Below, in pieces: positions 5,903 through 14,797 of a stretch of DNA of 19,610 nucleotides (position 1 is its first letter; each line of letters starts with the position of its first letter). A program made the position numbers and the translations under genes. Source of the DNA: Pontiellaceae bacterium (GTDB lineage Bacteria > Verrucomicrobiota > Kiritimatiellia > Kiritimatiellales > Pontiellaceae); the NCBI GenBank assembly GCA_016937035.1, contig JAFGWS010000042.1:1-19610 (forward strand). Direction: 5' to 3'. The notes under the pieces were generated by a model, which worked only from the letters and a program-made list of their open reading frames with translations, was not told where the DNA came from and did not search any database.

Positions 5903-7339
5903 TCAGGGTGATGTTTGTTGAGCGCTGTAGAGTCCGCCGGTATAGCCGTCGAGGGTGGCGGTGAGTTCGGCGAGGCGCAGGATTTTTTCGAAGATGTCTG
6001 TGTCGGCGGGGTTGGCCTGAGCAATTTCGTGTTTGAGGCGAAGGCGCTCGAAGTAGAGGCGGTTGACTTCGTCGAGAATATCCATACGGAGCTGCGTGGT
6101 GAGTTTGGTGCGGTTGTCGATGTCGTCTTCGTAGGAGTTCCAGAGGAGATCGCCCATATCCCAGGTCAGCGAGACGCCCCAGTCGTAGGGTCCGGTGGCG
6201 TAATAGTGTCCGGACTGCGAAAAGCTGGAGCCGATGGTTTTGTCGTAGTCGAGACTGAATTTGGGCAGGAGCGCGCGGTATTTGAGTTTCTTTTTCCATT
6301 TCTGCGTTTTGGTCGGGTGGACGGAGTTATAGAGAAGCGCGGCTTCCTGTACTTCGCGAATGGAGGGTTCTCCGATCAACAGTTGGTTGATGTCGATGTC
6401 GGCGGACGCTGTTTCGGTCGGCGCGGGCTCACTCTTAAAGAGGCCTTGATCGGTGGCGAGATAGATTTCGCCGGCGGGGCTGAAGTCGATCCACTGGATT
6501 CTGGAGGTGGAGATGCCCTGATAGAGGATTTCCGATTTGCCGGTGGAGGCTTCAATTTTGAAGAGCCCGGCATCGCTGCAGAGGTAGAGCGTTTCCGGGG
6601 CGACGGGATTTTGTGCGAGATAGTTGACCGAGGCGCTGCCGAGTCCACCGATATAGATTTTCTGCCACGATGCGCCGCCGTCGGCGGAAGCATACAGTCC
6701 GTTGTTGGTGCAGAGCCACAGGTGGTCGGGCTGTTGAATGTCGGCTTTAATGCAGCGGGCGCGCAGGCCGTCGCTGCTTTTACGCGTGGAGAAGATTTTT
6801 TGAAGCGGGCCGGCGGCGTCCAGCCGATAGACGCCGTCTTCGCAGACGATGTGTAGATTTGCGCCGTCGGCCTGCATGGAATAAACGGCGGTTTCGGCGA
6901 GTGCGGGGAGCGCCTGCCAGTTGAGCAGTTCTTTTTCAGCATAAACGAGCCGCCGGCTGGTGCCGATGTAGAGGCGGTTCCGATGCGGGAGGATAAAGTG
7001 GATGGTTTCTCCTTCGTCAGCGGAAAAGATGCGTTTTGCAGTGTTTTCAATTCGGTAGCAATTTCTACTGCCAGCAGCGTAGAGCACGTCGTTGTTGGCG
7101 CAGAGGTGGTTGAGCTCCTCGTCTTTGAGGACCAAGACCTTTCGGAATGATCCGGGATCGCCGAGGTAAACCGCACGTTCAGAGGCTACGGCGAGGGTCG
7201 GCTGCTTATCCGGGCGGAGCAGCACCCGCCGGATTTGAACATCGTCGATGCCGGCGACCTTGCTGTAGAGCGCGGATGCCGCAGCGGGCAGGGCCGTGAT
7301 TGCGACCAGAAGCATGCAGACGGAACGACGAATATTCAT
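5903..7339 (-). CDS. Secreted beta-propeller protein with TolC-like C-terminal region
   Basis: This 478-residue protein begins with a Sec signal peptide (MNIRRSVCMLLVAITALPAAASA), so it is exported to the periplasm or outer membrane. Residues 30-305 consist of repeated strands of the type LYIGTSRRLVYAE, LWLCTNNGLYAS, LYLCSDAGLF and IYLATDQGLF, the pattern of a beta-propeller of the Ycf48/sialidase-like class. One Asp-box, SADGGASW, lies at 218-225. After a linker, residues 325-470 change character: LPKFSLDYDKTI, a WGVSLTWDMGDLLWN strand pair, then a long helix through NRLYFERLRLKHEI and LRLAELTATLDGYTGG. This resembles one half of a TolC-type outer-membrane protein, though I call it resemblance only. 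The start is fixed by AAGGGGGAG just upstream. It appears to be a lone gene. Function is unknown; a structural or secretion-related envelope role is plausible. Confidence 0.7.
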   Translation of the reverse strand: MNIRRSVCMLLVAITALPAAASALYSKVAGIDDVQIRRVLLRPDKQPTLAVASERAVYLGDPGSFRKVLVLKDEELNHLCANNDVLYAAGSRNCYRIENTAKRIFSADEGETIHFILPHRNRLYIGTSRRLVYAEKELLNWQALPALAETAVYSMQADGANLHIVCEDGVYRLDAAGPLQKIFSTRKSSDGLRARCIKADIQQPDHLWLCTNNGLYASADGGASWQKIYIGGLGSASVNYLAQNPVAPETLYLCSDAGLFKIEASTGKSEILYQGISTSRIQWIDFSPAGEIYLATDQGLFKSEPAPTETASADIDINQLLIGEPSIREVQEAALLYNSVHPTKTQKWKKKLKYRALLPKFSLDYDKTIGSSFSQSGHYYATGPYDWGVSLTWDMGDLLWNSYEDDIDNRTKLTTQLRMDILDEVNRLYFERLRLKHEIAQANPADTDIFEKILRLAELTATLDGYTGGLYSAQQTSP

Positions 7340-7480
7340 TTCTCCCCCTTTGATTTAATATGCTGGATAGGCATATTGCATACGATGAAGGTTAAATCAA
7401 GGAAGAAAAATCAAGATAAATTCTATGCGTGTTGGATATTGGTGAAAGATAAATTTATGCGTTTATGGAACAGCAGATAC

Positions 7481-7552
7481 GACAAAATGATTGTGGACAA
7501 AATAATTATGCTAACTGGGCGATTGAATCATTCTGTCCGAAATTATTTTGTC
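7481..7552. promoter_or_regulatory. AT-rich repeat cluster, possible operator
   Basis: A 15-bp word GACAAAATGATTGTG (7481-7495) is followed directly by GACAAAATAATTATG (7496-7510). An exact inverted copy of the first 12 bases of the second word, AATTATTTTGTC, lies at 7541-7552. The surroundings (7340-7542) are much richer in A and T than the neighbouring genes and hold no convincing gene. Repeated and inverted copies of one word suggest a protein-binding cluster. The right arm overlaps the stop of the gene fragment at 7543-7728. Confidence 0.4.
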
Positions 7553-7728
7553 GAATATATTGTGCGGACGGGCCGGCGGAGGAGGGTTTTGAGCTTTTCC
7601 GGCGCTGCGCGGCGGGGATCTGAAAGATAGATTTCGTGATGTTTTCCGCAGGGCGTACAGTTGTTCTGTTCAGCAAAGCGTTTCATCAGCAGAACGCCTT
7701 CATGAATGTTTTCATGGTGTTCCTTGTG
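7543..7728 (-). pseudogene. C-terminal remnant of a GyrI-like domain protein
   Basis: On the minus strand, 61 codons run from just after a TAG (7729-7731) to a TAA at 7543. They include IHEGVLLMKRFAEQNN and then GKHHEIYLSDPRR followed by APEKLKTLLRRPVR. As far as I know, the GKHHEIYLSDPRR-x-APEKLKT run is the typical C-terminus of one GyrI-like small-molecule-binding family whose members are around 200 residues. Here everything before this point is missing, there is no proper start (an internal Met would give 47 residues), and an inverted repeat (7739-7805) begins only 11 bp upstream. It is therefore read as a broken gene. It is a different subfamily from the GyrI-like domain of the neighbouring regulator. 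Confidence 0.7.
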
Positions 7729-7738
7729 CTATTAAATA

Positions 7739-7805
7739 TTTAACCACTAATTCACACTAATCCTCACTAATTATTAGTGCTGATCAGGGAAGATTAGTGG
7801 TTAAA
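7739..7805. repeat. Phased inverted repeat (CACTAAT element), copy 1
   Basis: Perfect 13-bp arms, TTTAACCACTAAT (7739-7751) and its complement (7793-7805), enclose further copies of the core. CACTAAT occurs at 7745, 7755 and 7765, exactly 10 bp apart. The complement ATTAGTG occurs at 7773 and 7793, 20 bp apart. A second copy of the element lies at 17761-17831. In RNA it would fold into a long hairpin between the remnant gene and the regulator gene (stop at 7841), so it could act as a terminator without a T-run. Confidence 0.85.
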
Positions 7806-7840
7806 ACGTCCATTTATTTAGGTGATGATGTGGATAATAC

Positions 7841-8698
7841 CTACTTTTCGATCGGGACATAGATGTCGGTGAGCAGTTCATCCTCCGGGGTTTCATCCGG
7901 GGAATTCAGGTAGACTTCGTAAGAGGGGAGAGATCGGATCTCGCAGCCGTTGACCGGTGCCCAGCGTCCGCAGAGTGCGGCATAGGTTTCGCTGAGTTTA
8001 TTGAAGCTGCCGTGGTGTGTGGTTACGGCGTAGCGACCCCCGGCAATCAACTGGGTGCCAACCTTGCCCTGCGGCTCAATTTCGTGGTCGATGGTGATGC
8101 AGGCGTCGTAGCGGATGTTTTCGGGCGGAGTCACGTCCGGGTCGTCGTGGCAGAGGCCGATAAAGCGGATTCCCGGCTGGAGGTATCCGTTCATGCCGGC
8201 CCATGTGCAGAGCGCATCCCATGCTTTTCCGCACTCACTGTAGGGACCGATGTGGCGCACGAATGCCACGCGCTGCTCCTGCTGTTCTACGATTTTAACT
8301 ACGAGTTCCGTATCATTTTCCGGGACGGGTTTTCTGGTTTCCTGATTCATGTTTTCTGCTCCTCGTTTTCTGTATTCACTTGGAACCATGCCGAACTGAT
8401 CCTTAAACGCCCGGGTGAATGATTCCGCAGTTTGAAACCCTGCATCGAACGCCAGCTCAATAATGGGCCGTCTGGTTTGCTTCAGCTTCAGCGCGGCGCG
8501 CTCCAAACGCAGTCGTCGGACGTGTCCGGCCACCGACTCGCCGACCATCCCCCGAAAGATGCGGTGGAAGTGGTACGGCGAAAAGCAGGCGACGCGGGCC
8601 AACTCCTCTAAGCTGAGGGGTTCGTCCAAGTGATGCTGAATGTGAACCTGTACGCGGAGAATCCGCTCCTGATACGATGTGTGGGTCTCTTTTTTCAT
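7841..8698 (-). CDS. AraC-family regulator with C-terminal GyrI-like ligand domain
   Basis: The chosen product has 285 residues. An AraC/XylS double helix-turn-helix lies at its N-terminus (about 10-110): SLEELARVACFSPYHFHRIF forms the first and IIELAFDAGFQTAESFTRAF the second, closed by the typical FGMVPSEYRK. A GyrI-like domain follows (about 130-285), with VAFVRHIGPYSECGKAWDAL and a final YEVYLNSPDETPEDELLTDI. This domain order is that of Rob-type regulators, in which the C-terminal domain senses a small molecule. The start at 8698 was chosen because the homologous region begins here; an in-frame extension to 9013 would add 105 residues of unlikely composition. The upstream ribosome binding site is weak. 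It is divergent from mreB, 338 bp away. The target genes are unknown. Confidence 0.9.
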   Translation of the reverse strand: MKKETHTSYQERILRVQVHIQHHLDEPLSLEELARVACFSPYHFHRIFRGMVGESVAGHVRRLRLERAALKLKQTRRPIIELAFDAGFQTAESFTRAFKDQFGMVPSEYRKRGAENMNQETRKPVPENDTELVVKIVEQQEQRVAFVRHIGPYSECGKAWDALCTWAGMNGYLQPGIRFIGLCHDDPDVTPPENIRYDACITIDHEIEPQGKVGTQLIAGGRYAVTTHHGSFNKLSETYAALCGRWAPVNGCEIRSLPSYEVYLNSPDETPEDELLTDIYVPIEK

Positions 8699-8927
8699 GT
8701 GCGGTCCAAGATAAACGCGCGGGGCTCTGATTTCTTGACATTTTTTGCGGACTTTAGGCGGGGCACAAGCGTTCACGAAACAAGAATCCGCGTTATTGCG
8801 GCATATTGCCTCTTTTGTGCGATCGCTGGTTCTCATTTCCGCTCCGCTGTCGTCACTGCGCGGCGCCCTCACAGCGATGGTACCTTCTGCGGCAAGGGAT
8901 AGTTTGATCGGATTACACGTCGTGTCG

Positions 8928-8989
8928 TTTACAAAAATCTTTTTGCGAAGATCATTTACCCTTGACCCGCCGGGTGAATTTGTCACACT
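8928..8989 (+). promoter_or_regulatory. Candidate promoters for the mre operon
   Basis: The 338-bp space before mreB holds no gene. Two sigma-70-like pairs can be drawn: TTTACA (8928-8933) with GATCAT (8950-8955), 16 bp apart, and TTGACC (8962-8967) with CACACT (8984-8989), 16 bp apart. The -35 boxes are good and the -10 boxes weak. A short palindrome ACACG-T-CGTGT lies just upstream at 8915-8925. Confidence 0.35.
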
Positions 8990-9021
8990 GTCAGTCGATT
9001 TCACTGAACCCATTTTTTTAA

Positions 9022-10065
<1,044 letters not shown>

Positions 10066-10121
10066 TACAAGATTATATCCGCACAGTTTGGGTGCGCCCG
10101 TCCTTCCCAAGGTAGGGATGG

Positions 10122-10949
10122 ATGGCTTTAAGGAATAAAAAAAGAGTCTATGCTGCAGTAGCAATTCTGCTGCTGGTCGTGGTGCTTGTTCCGCTCTCCT
10201 CGCTTACCCTGATGGGCAAAGGCGTGGTTCGCGATGCTATGGCACCGGTACAGCGGGGTACAACCGGCATTCTTCGGCGTATTTCCGAAGCGTGGTCGGC
10301 GGTCTGCGGCTTTGGCGGAACGCTTGAGAAAAACCGCGATCTTTCGCGTGAATTGGTTCGCGTCAAGGCTGAGCTCAGCCGTTGGCGTGCCGCTGAACAA
10401 GAAAATGTGCGTCTGCGAAAGGCGTTTGGTTTTTACGAAGAGCAGTCCGGAAACAGTATTGCCTGCGATGTGATCGGGCGGGATATCAGCGGCTGGTGGA
10501 ATACGATTCGGCTGGGCAAGGGTAAAGAGGACGGGGTTCGTGAGGGGCAGGCGGTGATCAGTCCCGACGGTCTTGTGGGGCGAACCACCGAAGTCACTGA
10601 GCATACGGCAGACGTGCTTTTGCTGTCGGATCCGACCTGTCAGGTCTCTGCAAAAATTGAGCGGATGGATGTGTTTGGATTAGTCCGAGGTGCCGGCACA
10701 ACCCTGAAGGGGGAGCCCAGGGCGATCATTGAATTTATAAATAAGGATAAGGAAATACGGGTTAATGACGAAGTGGTAACCTCGGGGCTTGGTGCGTTCC
10801 CGCAGGGCGTACATATCGGTTATATTACCCATATCAAGCGGGATGATTCCGGATTGTTTCAGCAGGCGGAGATTACTCCGCTGCCTACCATCGGGCTGCT
10901 CGATTATCTCTTTGTGGTGCCGAGTGTTGAGCGGGAGGTTGCGGAATGA
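10122..10949 (+). CDS. mreC: Rod shape-determining protein MreC
   Basis: MreC is a periplasmic scaffold that activates PBP2-RodA and links them to MreB. The 275-residue protein has one N-terminal membrane anchor (about 10-30, AVAILLLVVVLVPLSSLTL). A helical coiled-coil stretch follows (about 68-105, KNRDLSRELVRVKAELSRW and onward), then the two-lobed beta domain with conserved-looking words VISPDGLVGRTTEV, VLLLSDPTCQVSAKI and VVTSGLGAFPQGVHIGYI. The start ATG at 10122 is preceded by GGTAGGG, a weak ribosome binding site; an ATG at 10118 is out of frame. The stop overlaps the mreD start (ATGA at 10946-10949). Confidence 0.97.
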   Translation: MALRNKKRVYAAVAILLLVVVLVPLSSLTLMGKGVVRDAMAPVQRGTTGILRRISEAWSAVCGFGGTLEKNRDLSRELVRVKAELSRWRAAEQENVRLRKAFGFYEEQSGNSIACDVIGRDISGWWNTIRLGKGKEDGVREGQAVISPDGLVGRTTEVTEHTADVLLLSDPTCQVSAKIERMDVFGLVRGAGTTLKGEPRAIIEFINKDKEIRVNDEVVTSGLGAFPQGVHIGYITHIKRDDSGLFQQAEITPLPTIGLLDYLFVVPSVEREVAE

Positions 10950-11458
10950 AGCGGCGCGCTCTCATGCTGTTTTTGATTCTGCTGGGTGCTTTGCTTCAGC
11001 AACTGCTTCCGGGGATTTCGGTTTTGGGCGGAATGAAACCGCCGATTCTCGGGGCCATGGCGGTGTTTCATGCATCGCACAAAGGGACGCCGGATTTGTG
11101 GATGGCAGTCTTTTTTGCGGCGTTGCTGCAGGATGGATTGAGCGGGGGATCGTTTGGTCCGGCGCTGCTGAGTTTTCCTGCACTGAGTCTGTTGATTTAT
11201 CGAGTCCGCAGCGAAATTTTTATAGACAGCCTCGTTACGCAGCTGGTTATCGGCGCATTGATGGGGCTCTGCACCGCTTTTGCAATCGGGGTTTTCCACT
11301 CTGCACTCGGGCAGCTCAGCGTGGAGCCTCGGCTTGTTTTTATCCGACTGTTTGGGGCATTAGTGCTCGGTCTCGTGACACAGCCGGTTGTTGCGCGCGT
11401 GCTTCTGCGTATTGAAGTGCGTATTCCTAAATGGAGGGAGGCGCGGCGATGGCTGTAA
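10946..11458 (+). CDS. mreD: Rod shape-determining protein MreD
   Basis: MreD is a small integral membrane protein of the elongasome, usually encoded right after mreC. The 170-residue product is almost wholly hydrophobic, with about five membrane segments: LMLFLILLGALLQQLLPGI, the AVFFAALLQDGLSG region, LLSFPALSLLIYRV, LVIGALMGLCTAFAIGVF and LFGALVLGLVTQPVVARVLL. The AALLQDGLSGGSFG stretch fits the D-rich loop typical of the family. The start overlaps the mreC stop, with GGGAGG at 10933-10938, so translation is coupled. The last 10 bp overlap the start of mrdA. Recognition rests on position and topology more than on fixed residues. Confidence 0.93.
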   Translation: MKRRALMLFLILLGALLQQLLPGISVLGGMKPPILGAMAVFHASHKGTPDLWMAVFFAALLQDGLSGGSFGPALLSFPALSLLIYRVRSEIFIDSLVTQLVIGALMGLCTAFAIGVFHSALGQLSVEPRLVFIRLFGALVLGLVTQPVVARVLLRIEVRIPKWREARRWL

Positions 11459-13611
11459 AGGTGCGTAAAAAGAAAACCACCAGCGTGGTGGTGATTTGGT
11501 CGGTGTTTGCCGTCATGCTGCTCGGAATTACGGTGCTCGGGGCGGATCTTTGGAATCTGCAGGTACGCCAAAAGAGCGGATTTGATGAAGTATTCCGCAG
11601 CCAGAGCGTGCGGCGCGTACGTCTCCCGGCCGTGCGCGGTCGCATTTATGACGCCAACGGCGTGTGTATGGCCGACAGTGTTCCGAATTACTGCATCGCC
11701 ATCTATACCTCCGAATTGCGTGCTCCGCGCTCGGTCGTGGCGAATACGCTGGAGCTGGTGCATGAAATTGCAACAGCGATTGATCGCGAACCCGACATTA
11801 CGTATCAGGATATCTGCGCACACATTGAGTTTAGTTCGAATTTTCCGCTCACCGCGTGGAAAAAGATTTCAGCGGAAGAAAAGCAGGCGATGCTCAAATT
11901 TGTGGAGGATAAAACCGCTCCCGGAAAAGGGGAGCTGCTTCGTAAGTCTCTGCCCGGAATCGACGTGGATCATCCGGTGAAAGGCGATTCCATCGCTATC
12001 CTGACCGCCGAGCTGAAACGTCGTCCAACGACGACGGCGGCCAATACACTCGAACTGGTCTATGAAATCTCGGAGCGCATTGGTATTCCTCGCGAGATTT
12101 CAATGCAGGATATTAAAAACCATATCTTTCAACGTAGGCCGCTGCCGTTGATGGCGTGGGAAAATATCAGCGATGAAACCATGGCGAAGTGGGCCGATAC
12201 CTGCTCGGATCTGACCGGAACGGACATTTATTATCAGCCGGCCCGCCATTACGATGAAACCGTTGCGACCACACTGGGGCATCTGCTTGGTTTTACCATG
12301 GAAGCAGATGTCGAGCAGTCTGACGATGAACCGTTCGATTTTGATATACCCGGCATTGAAGGCAAAAAGGGACTCGAAGATAAGTATAATAATCTGCTCA
12401 AGGGTGAATCGGGCTATAAGCTGGTGCAGATTGATGTCTCCGGATATCACCATCAAGATCTGGAGTTTGATCCTCCGCAGCCGGGCGGCGATCTTCAGCT
12501 GACCATTGATGCTCATATTCAGAAGTTTGCCTGGGATGCGTTGACGATGCGTTTGGACTCCAAAGCCGATCCTTTTGAGGGGCCGGTTCGTGGTGCTGTG
12601 GTGGTGCTTGATCCCAATAACGGCGATGTGCTGGCGATGACCAGTTCTCCGGGATTTGATCCCAATCGCTATATTGAGAGCAATGCCTATCGTCAGTTGC
12701 TCATGGCCGACGAAACCGCCCCAACGTTTAACCGCGCGGTTTATGGCCGTTATGCGCCGGGCAGTACGTTTAAGCCGATTGCAGCATTGGGTGTGCTGCG
12801 TGAGCATCCCGAATATGCATCGGTTACATACGATTGTCCCGGCTATCATATGGTCGGCGGTCGACGCATGAATTGTAACGCCCGCTATGGGCATGGCAGC
12901 GATCTGACGATCCGTCAGGCGTTGGAAAAGTCGTGTAATGTCTACATGTATCAGATGGCGTTGGATGTCGGTTATGAGCCGATGTATCGGATGGCTCGGG
13001 ATTTTGGAATTGGGCAGGTCACGGGTCTTTTCCCCGATTTGAATAATTTAGATGGCGGCATCATCGCCAACGGAGCCAAGTACGGAAACCTTCCGGAAAC
13101 AGCGGTCGGTAAGGTCGGAGCCTGCAATCTGTCGATTGGTCAAGGTGATCTCGTTGTGGCTCCGCTTCAGATGGCGATGGTGGCTTCTGCTATTGCCAAC
13201 GGAGGCAGTCTTTATCGCCCTCGCCTGATTCATCGCTATCGCTTCGGTCCGGATCTTCCTTATCAGACGATTCAAACGCAGCGGATTCGGAAAATCGATA
13301 TTCCCGCCGATGCGCTGGCGATTGTGCGCGGCGGAATGTATGACGTGGTGATGGGCGGAGAAGAGTCGGCCAAAGTGGTGCAGGTGGGCGATATAAAGAT
13401 CGCCGGAAAAACCGGTACTGCACAATACGGTCCGGAACAGCAGAACACGTGGATGATTTCCTATGCGCCGTTCGACAATCCGCGCTATGCGATTGCCTTC
13501 ATTGTCGAAGACGGAGAGTACGGCGGAACGACGGTGGCTCCGCGTCTTCACGAGCTCTATGAGGATATTTTTGAATACGACGGCACCATCGCTTCGGGAG
13601 GTGCGGAATGA
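11449..13611 (+). CDS. mrdA: Penicillin-binding protein 2, elongasome transpeptidase
   Basis: PBP2 cross-links lateral-wall peptidoglycan in the periplasm, working with RodA. A single membrane anchor lies at about 12-34 (VVVIWSVFAVMLLGITVLG). The dimerisation region follows, with VRLPAVRGRIYDANG. The transpeptidase domain carries S439-TFK (nucleophile and lysine), S495-C-N and K654-T-G in proper order. The protein has 720 residues, longer than E. coli PBP2 (633). Much of the excess is an internal duplication: residues from 83 (IAIYTSEL) and from 182 (IAILTAEL) share ANTLELV, QDI, HI and PLxAW at matching positions. ATG 11449 is chosen for the strong GGAGGGAGG at 11433-11441; ATG 11431 has none. 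It overlaps mreD by 10 bp and rodA by 4 bp. Confidence 0.97.
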   Translation: MAVKVRKKKTTSVVVIWSVFAVMLLGITVLGADLWNLQVRQKSGFDEVFRSQSVRRVRLPAVRGRIYDANGVCMADSVPNYCIAIYTSELRAPRSVVANTLELVHEIATAIDREPDITYQDICAHIEFSSNFPLTAWKKISAEEKQAMLKFVEDKTAPGKGELLRKSLPGIDVDHPVKGDSIAILTAELKRRPTTTAANTLELVYEISERIGIPREISMQDIKNHIFQRRPLPLMAWENISDETMAKWADTCSDLTGTDIYYQPARHYDETVATTLGHLLGFTMEADVEQSDDEPFDFDIPGIEGKKGLEDKYNNLLKGESGYKLVQIDVSGYHHQDLEFDPPQPGGDLQLTIDAHIQKFAWDALTMRLDSKADPFEGPVRGAVVVLDPNNGDVLAMTSSPGFDPNRYIESNAYRQLLMADETAPTFNRAVYGRYAPGSTFKPIAALGVLREHPEYASVTYDCPGYHMVGGRRMNCNARYGHGSDLTIRQALEKSCNVYMYQMALDVGYEPMYRMARDFGIGQVTGLFPDLNNLDGGIIANGAKYGNLPETAVGKVGACNLSIGQGDLVVAPLQMAMVASAIANGGSLYRPRLIHRYRFGPDLPYQTIQTQRIRKIDIPADALAIVRGGMYDVVMGGEESAKVVQVGDIKIAGKTGTAQYGPEQQNTWMISYAPFDNPRYAIAFIVEDGEYGGTTVAPRLHELYEDIFEYDGTIASGGAE

Positions 13612-14786
13612 ATATGATCCGCTTCAAACGATTGGACTGGGTGATGCTGGGGACGATACTGGCGTTGATTACGTTGAGTGTATTGTTTGTTTACAGCGCT
13701 CAGTTTAAGTCGGAGACGGACTCGAACGGCACCAAGTGGGTCATGCAGTTGATTTTCGGCATGGTCGGTTTCGGGATTTATTTTGCGTTGGTCTGGTATG
13801 ACTATACGCGTTTCTCCAAGCTCTCCTGGTTTGTCTACGGCGGTGCAATCGTGTTGCTGCTGCTGGTCTTTGCGTTCCCGACATTGAATGGGGCGCACCG
13901 CTGGATTCCGCTGCCGGGCTTTAATGTTCAGCCCTCAGAGTTGGCAAAGATTGCGGTAATCATCGGCCTTTCCTCTTATCTCTCCGCACCGGACCGTGAT
14001 ATGGATGAATGGAAAACTTTCTTCTGCGCTGTGGCCATTGTGGGGGTTCCGTTTTTGTTGATTGTGGCTGAGCCGGATTTAAGTACCTCGCTCACGCTCG
14101 CGCCGATCACGTTGGCCATTATGCTCTATCGCGGAGTTCAGCGGCGTATGCTGCTGATCACCACGGCCTCGGTGGGGATCCTGGCGGTTACGTTCTGCTT
14201 TTGGATTAAGTATGAAACCACGCCCGCAATCCGCGCTTTGCCGAAGGCGGAGCAGCCCAGGCTGGTGCTGCCGCGTATGCCGTTTCTGGCTGACTATCAG
14301 AAAAACCGCGTAAAGGTTTTTCTTTCGAAGGATCATGATCTGGACGGCGCGGGCTGGAATAAACTGCAGTCGCAGGTGGCGGTGGGCTCCGGAGGGCCCT
14401 TCGGCAAGGGCTATTTAAAGGGCGCACAGAATATTCTCGGCTTCCTTCCGCGGACGGTGGCCCCGACCGATTTTATTTTTTGCGTGATCGCTGAAGAGAC
14501 TGGATTTTTGGGTGGAATGAGCGTGTTGCTCCTCTACCTCTTGTTGTTAGGAAGATGTATTTGGGCTTCTGTGCAAGCCCGCGACGAGTTTGGGCGGCTC
14601 ATGGCGCTGGGAATCAGTGTGATGTTGTTCTGCCATGTGTTTGTAAATATTGCGATGACGATCGGTATTCTGCCGATCACGGGACTGCCATTACCCCTGA
14701 TGAGTTACGGCGGATCCTTCATGATCAGCATCATGATCGCACTCGGGCTGGTGCAAAGTGTGTATCAGCGGAGAAGAATTAGATAA
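13608..14786 (+). CDS. rodA: RodA, SEDS-family peptidoglycan glycosyltransferase
   Basis: RodA polymerises lipid II into glycan strands and pairs with PBP2. The 392-residue protein has about ten membrane segments and the SEDS landmarks: FNVQPSELAK (105-114, E111), VAEPDLSTSL (D157), the extracellular loop GWNKLQSQVAVGSGGPFGKG, then PTDFIFCVIAEETGF with D288, which corresponds to the proposed catalytic aspartate, and LPLPLMSYGGS (360-370). The insert of about 45 residues between segments 6 and 7 (about 201-245) appears somewhat long. The start ATG overlaps the mrdA stop (ATGA at 13608-13611), with GGGAGG at 13596-13601; a second in-frame ATG two codons on is possible. It is followed 11 bp later by the RNase gene. 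Confidence 0.97.
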   Translation: MNMIRFKRLDWVMLGTILALITLSVLFVYSAQFKSETDSNGTKWVMQLIFGMVGFGIYFALVWYDYTRFSKLSWFVYGGAIVLLLLVFAFPTLNGAHRWIPLPGFNVQPSELAKIAVIIGLSSYLSAPDRDMDEWKTFFCAVAIVGVPFLLIVAEPDLSTSLTLAPITLAIMLYRGVQRRMLLITTASVGILAVTFCFWIKYETTPAIRALPKAEQPRLVLPRMPFLADYQKNRVKVFLSKDHDLDGAGWNKLQSQVAVGSGGPFGKGYLKGAQNILGFLPRTVAPTDFIFCVIAEETGFLGGMSVLLLYLLLLGRCIWASVQARDEFGRLMALGISVMLFCHVFVNIAMTIGILPITGLPLPLMSYGGSFMISIMIALGLVQSVYQRRRIR

Positions 14787-14797
14787 GGAGTTGAGTA

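Noticed and set aside
5915..6856. A long plus-strand frame opposite the propeller gene
   Set aside because: It is the antisense shadow of a gene with a signal peptide, an Asp-box and a good ribosome binding site.
7385..7630. A plus-strand frame of about 80 codons through the AT-rich island
   Set aside because: It lacks a ribosome binding site, has no recognisable motif, and runs through the repeat cluster and over the minus-strand GyrI-like remnant.
8735..8758. TTGACA as a plus-strand -35 box
   Set aside because: No -10 box occurs at a usable distance, and the region lies directly before a divergent gene.
8699..9013. N-terminal extension of the AraC-type regulator to position 9013
   Set aside because: The extra 105 residues resemble no domain, overlap the probable mre promoter region and lie upstream of where the family begins.
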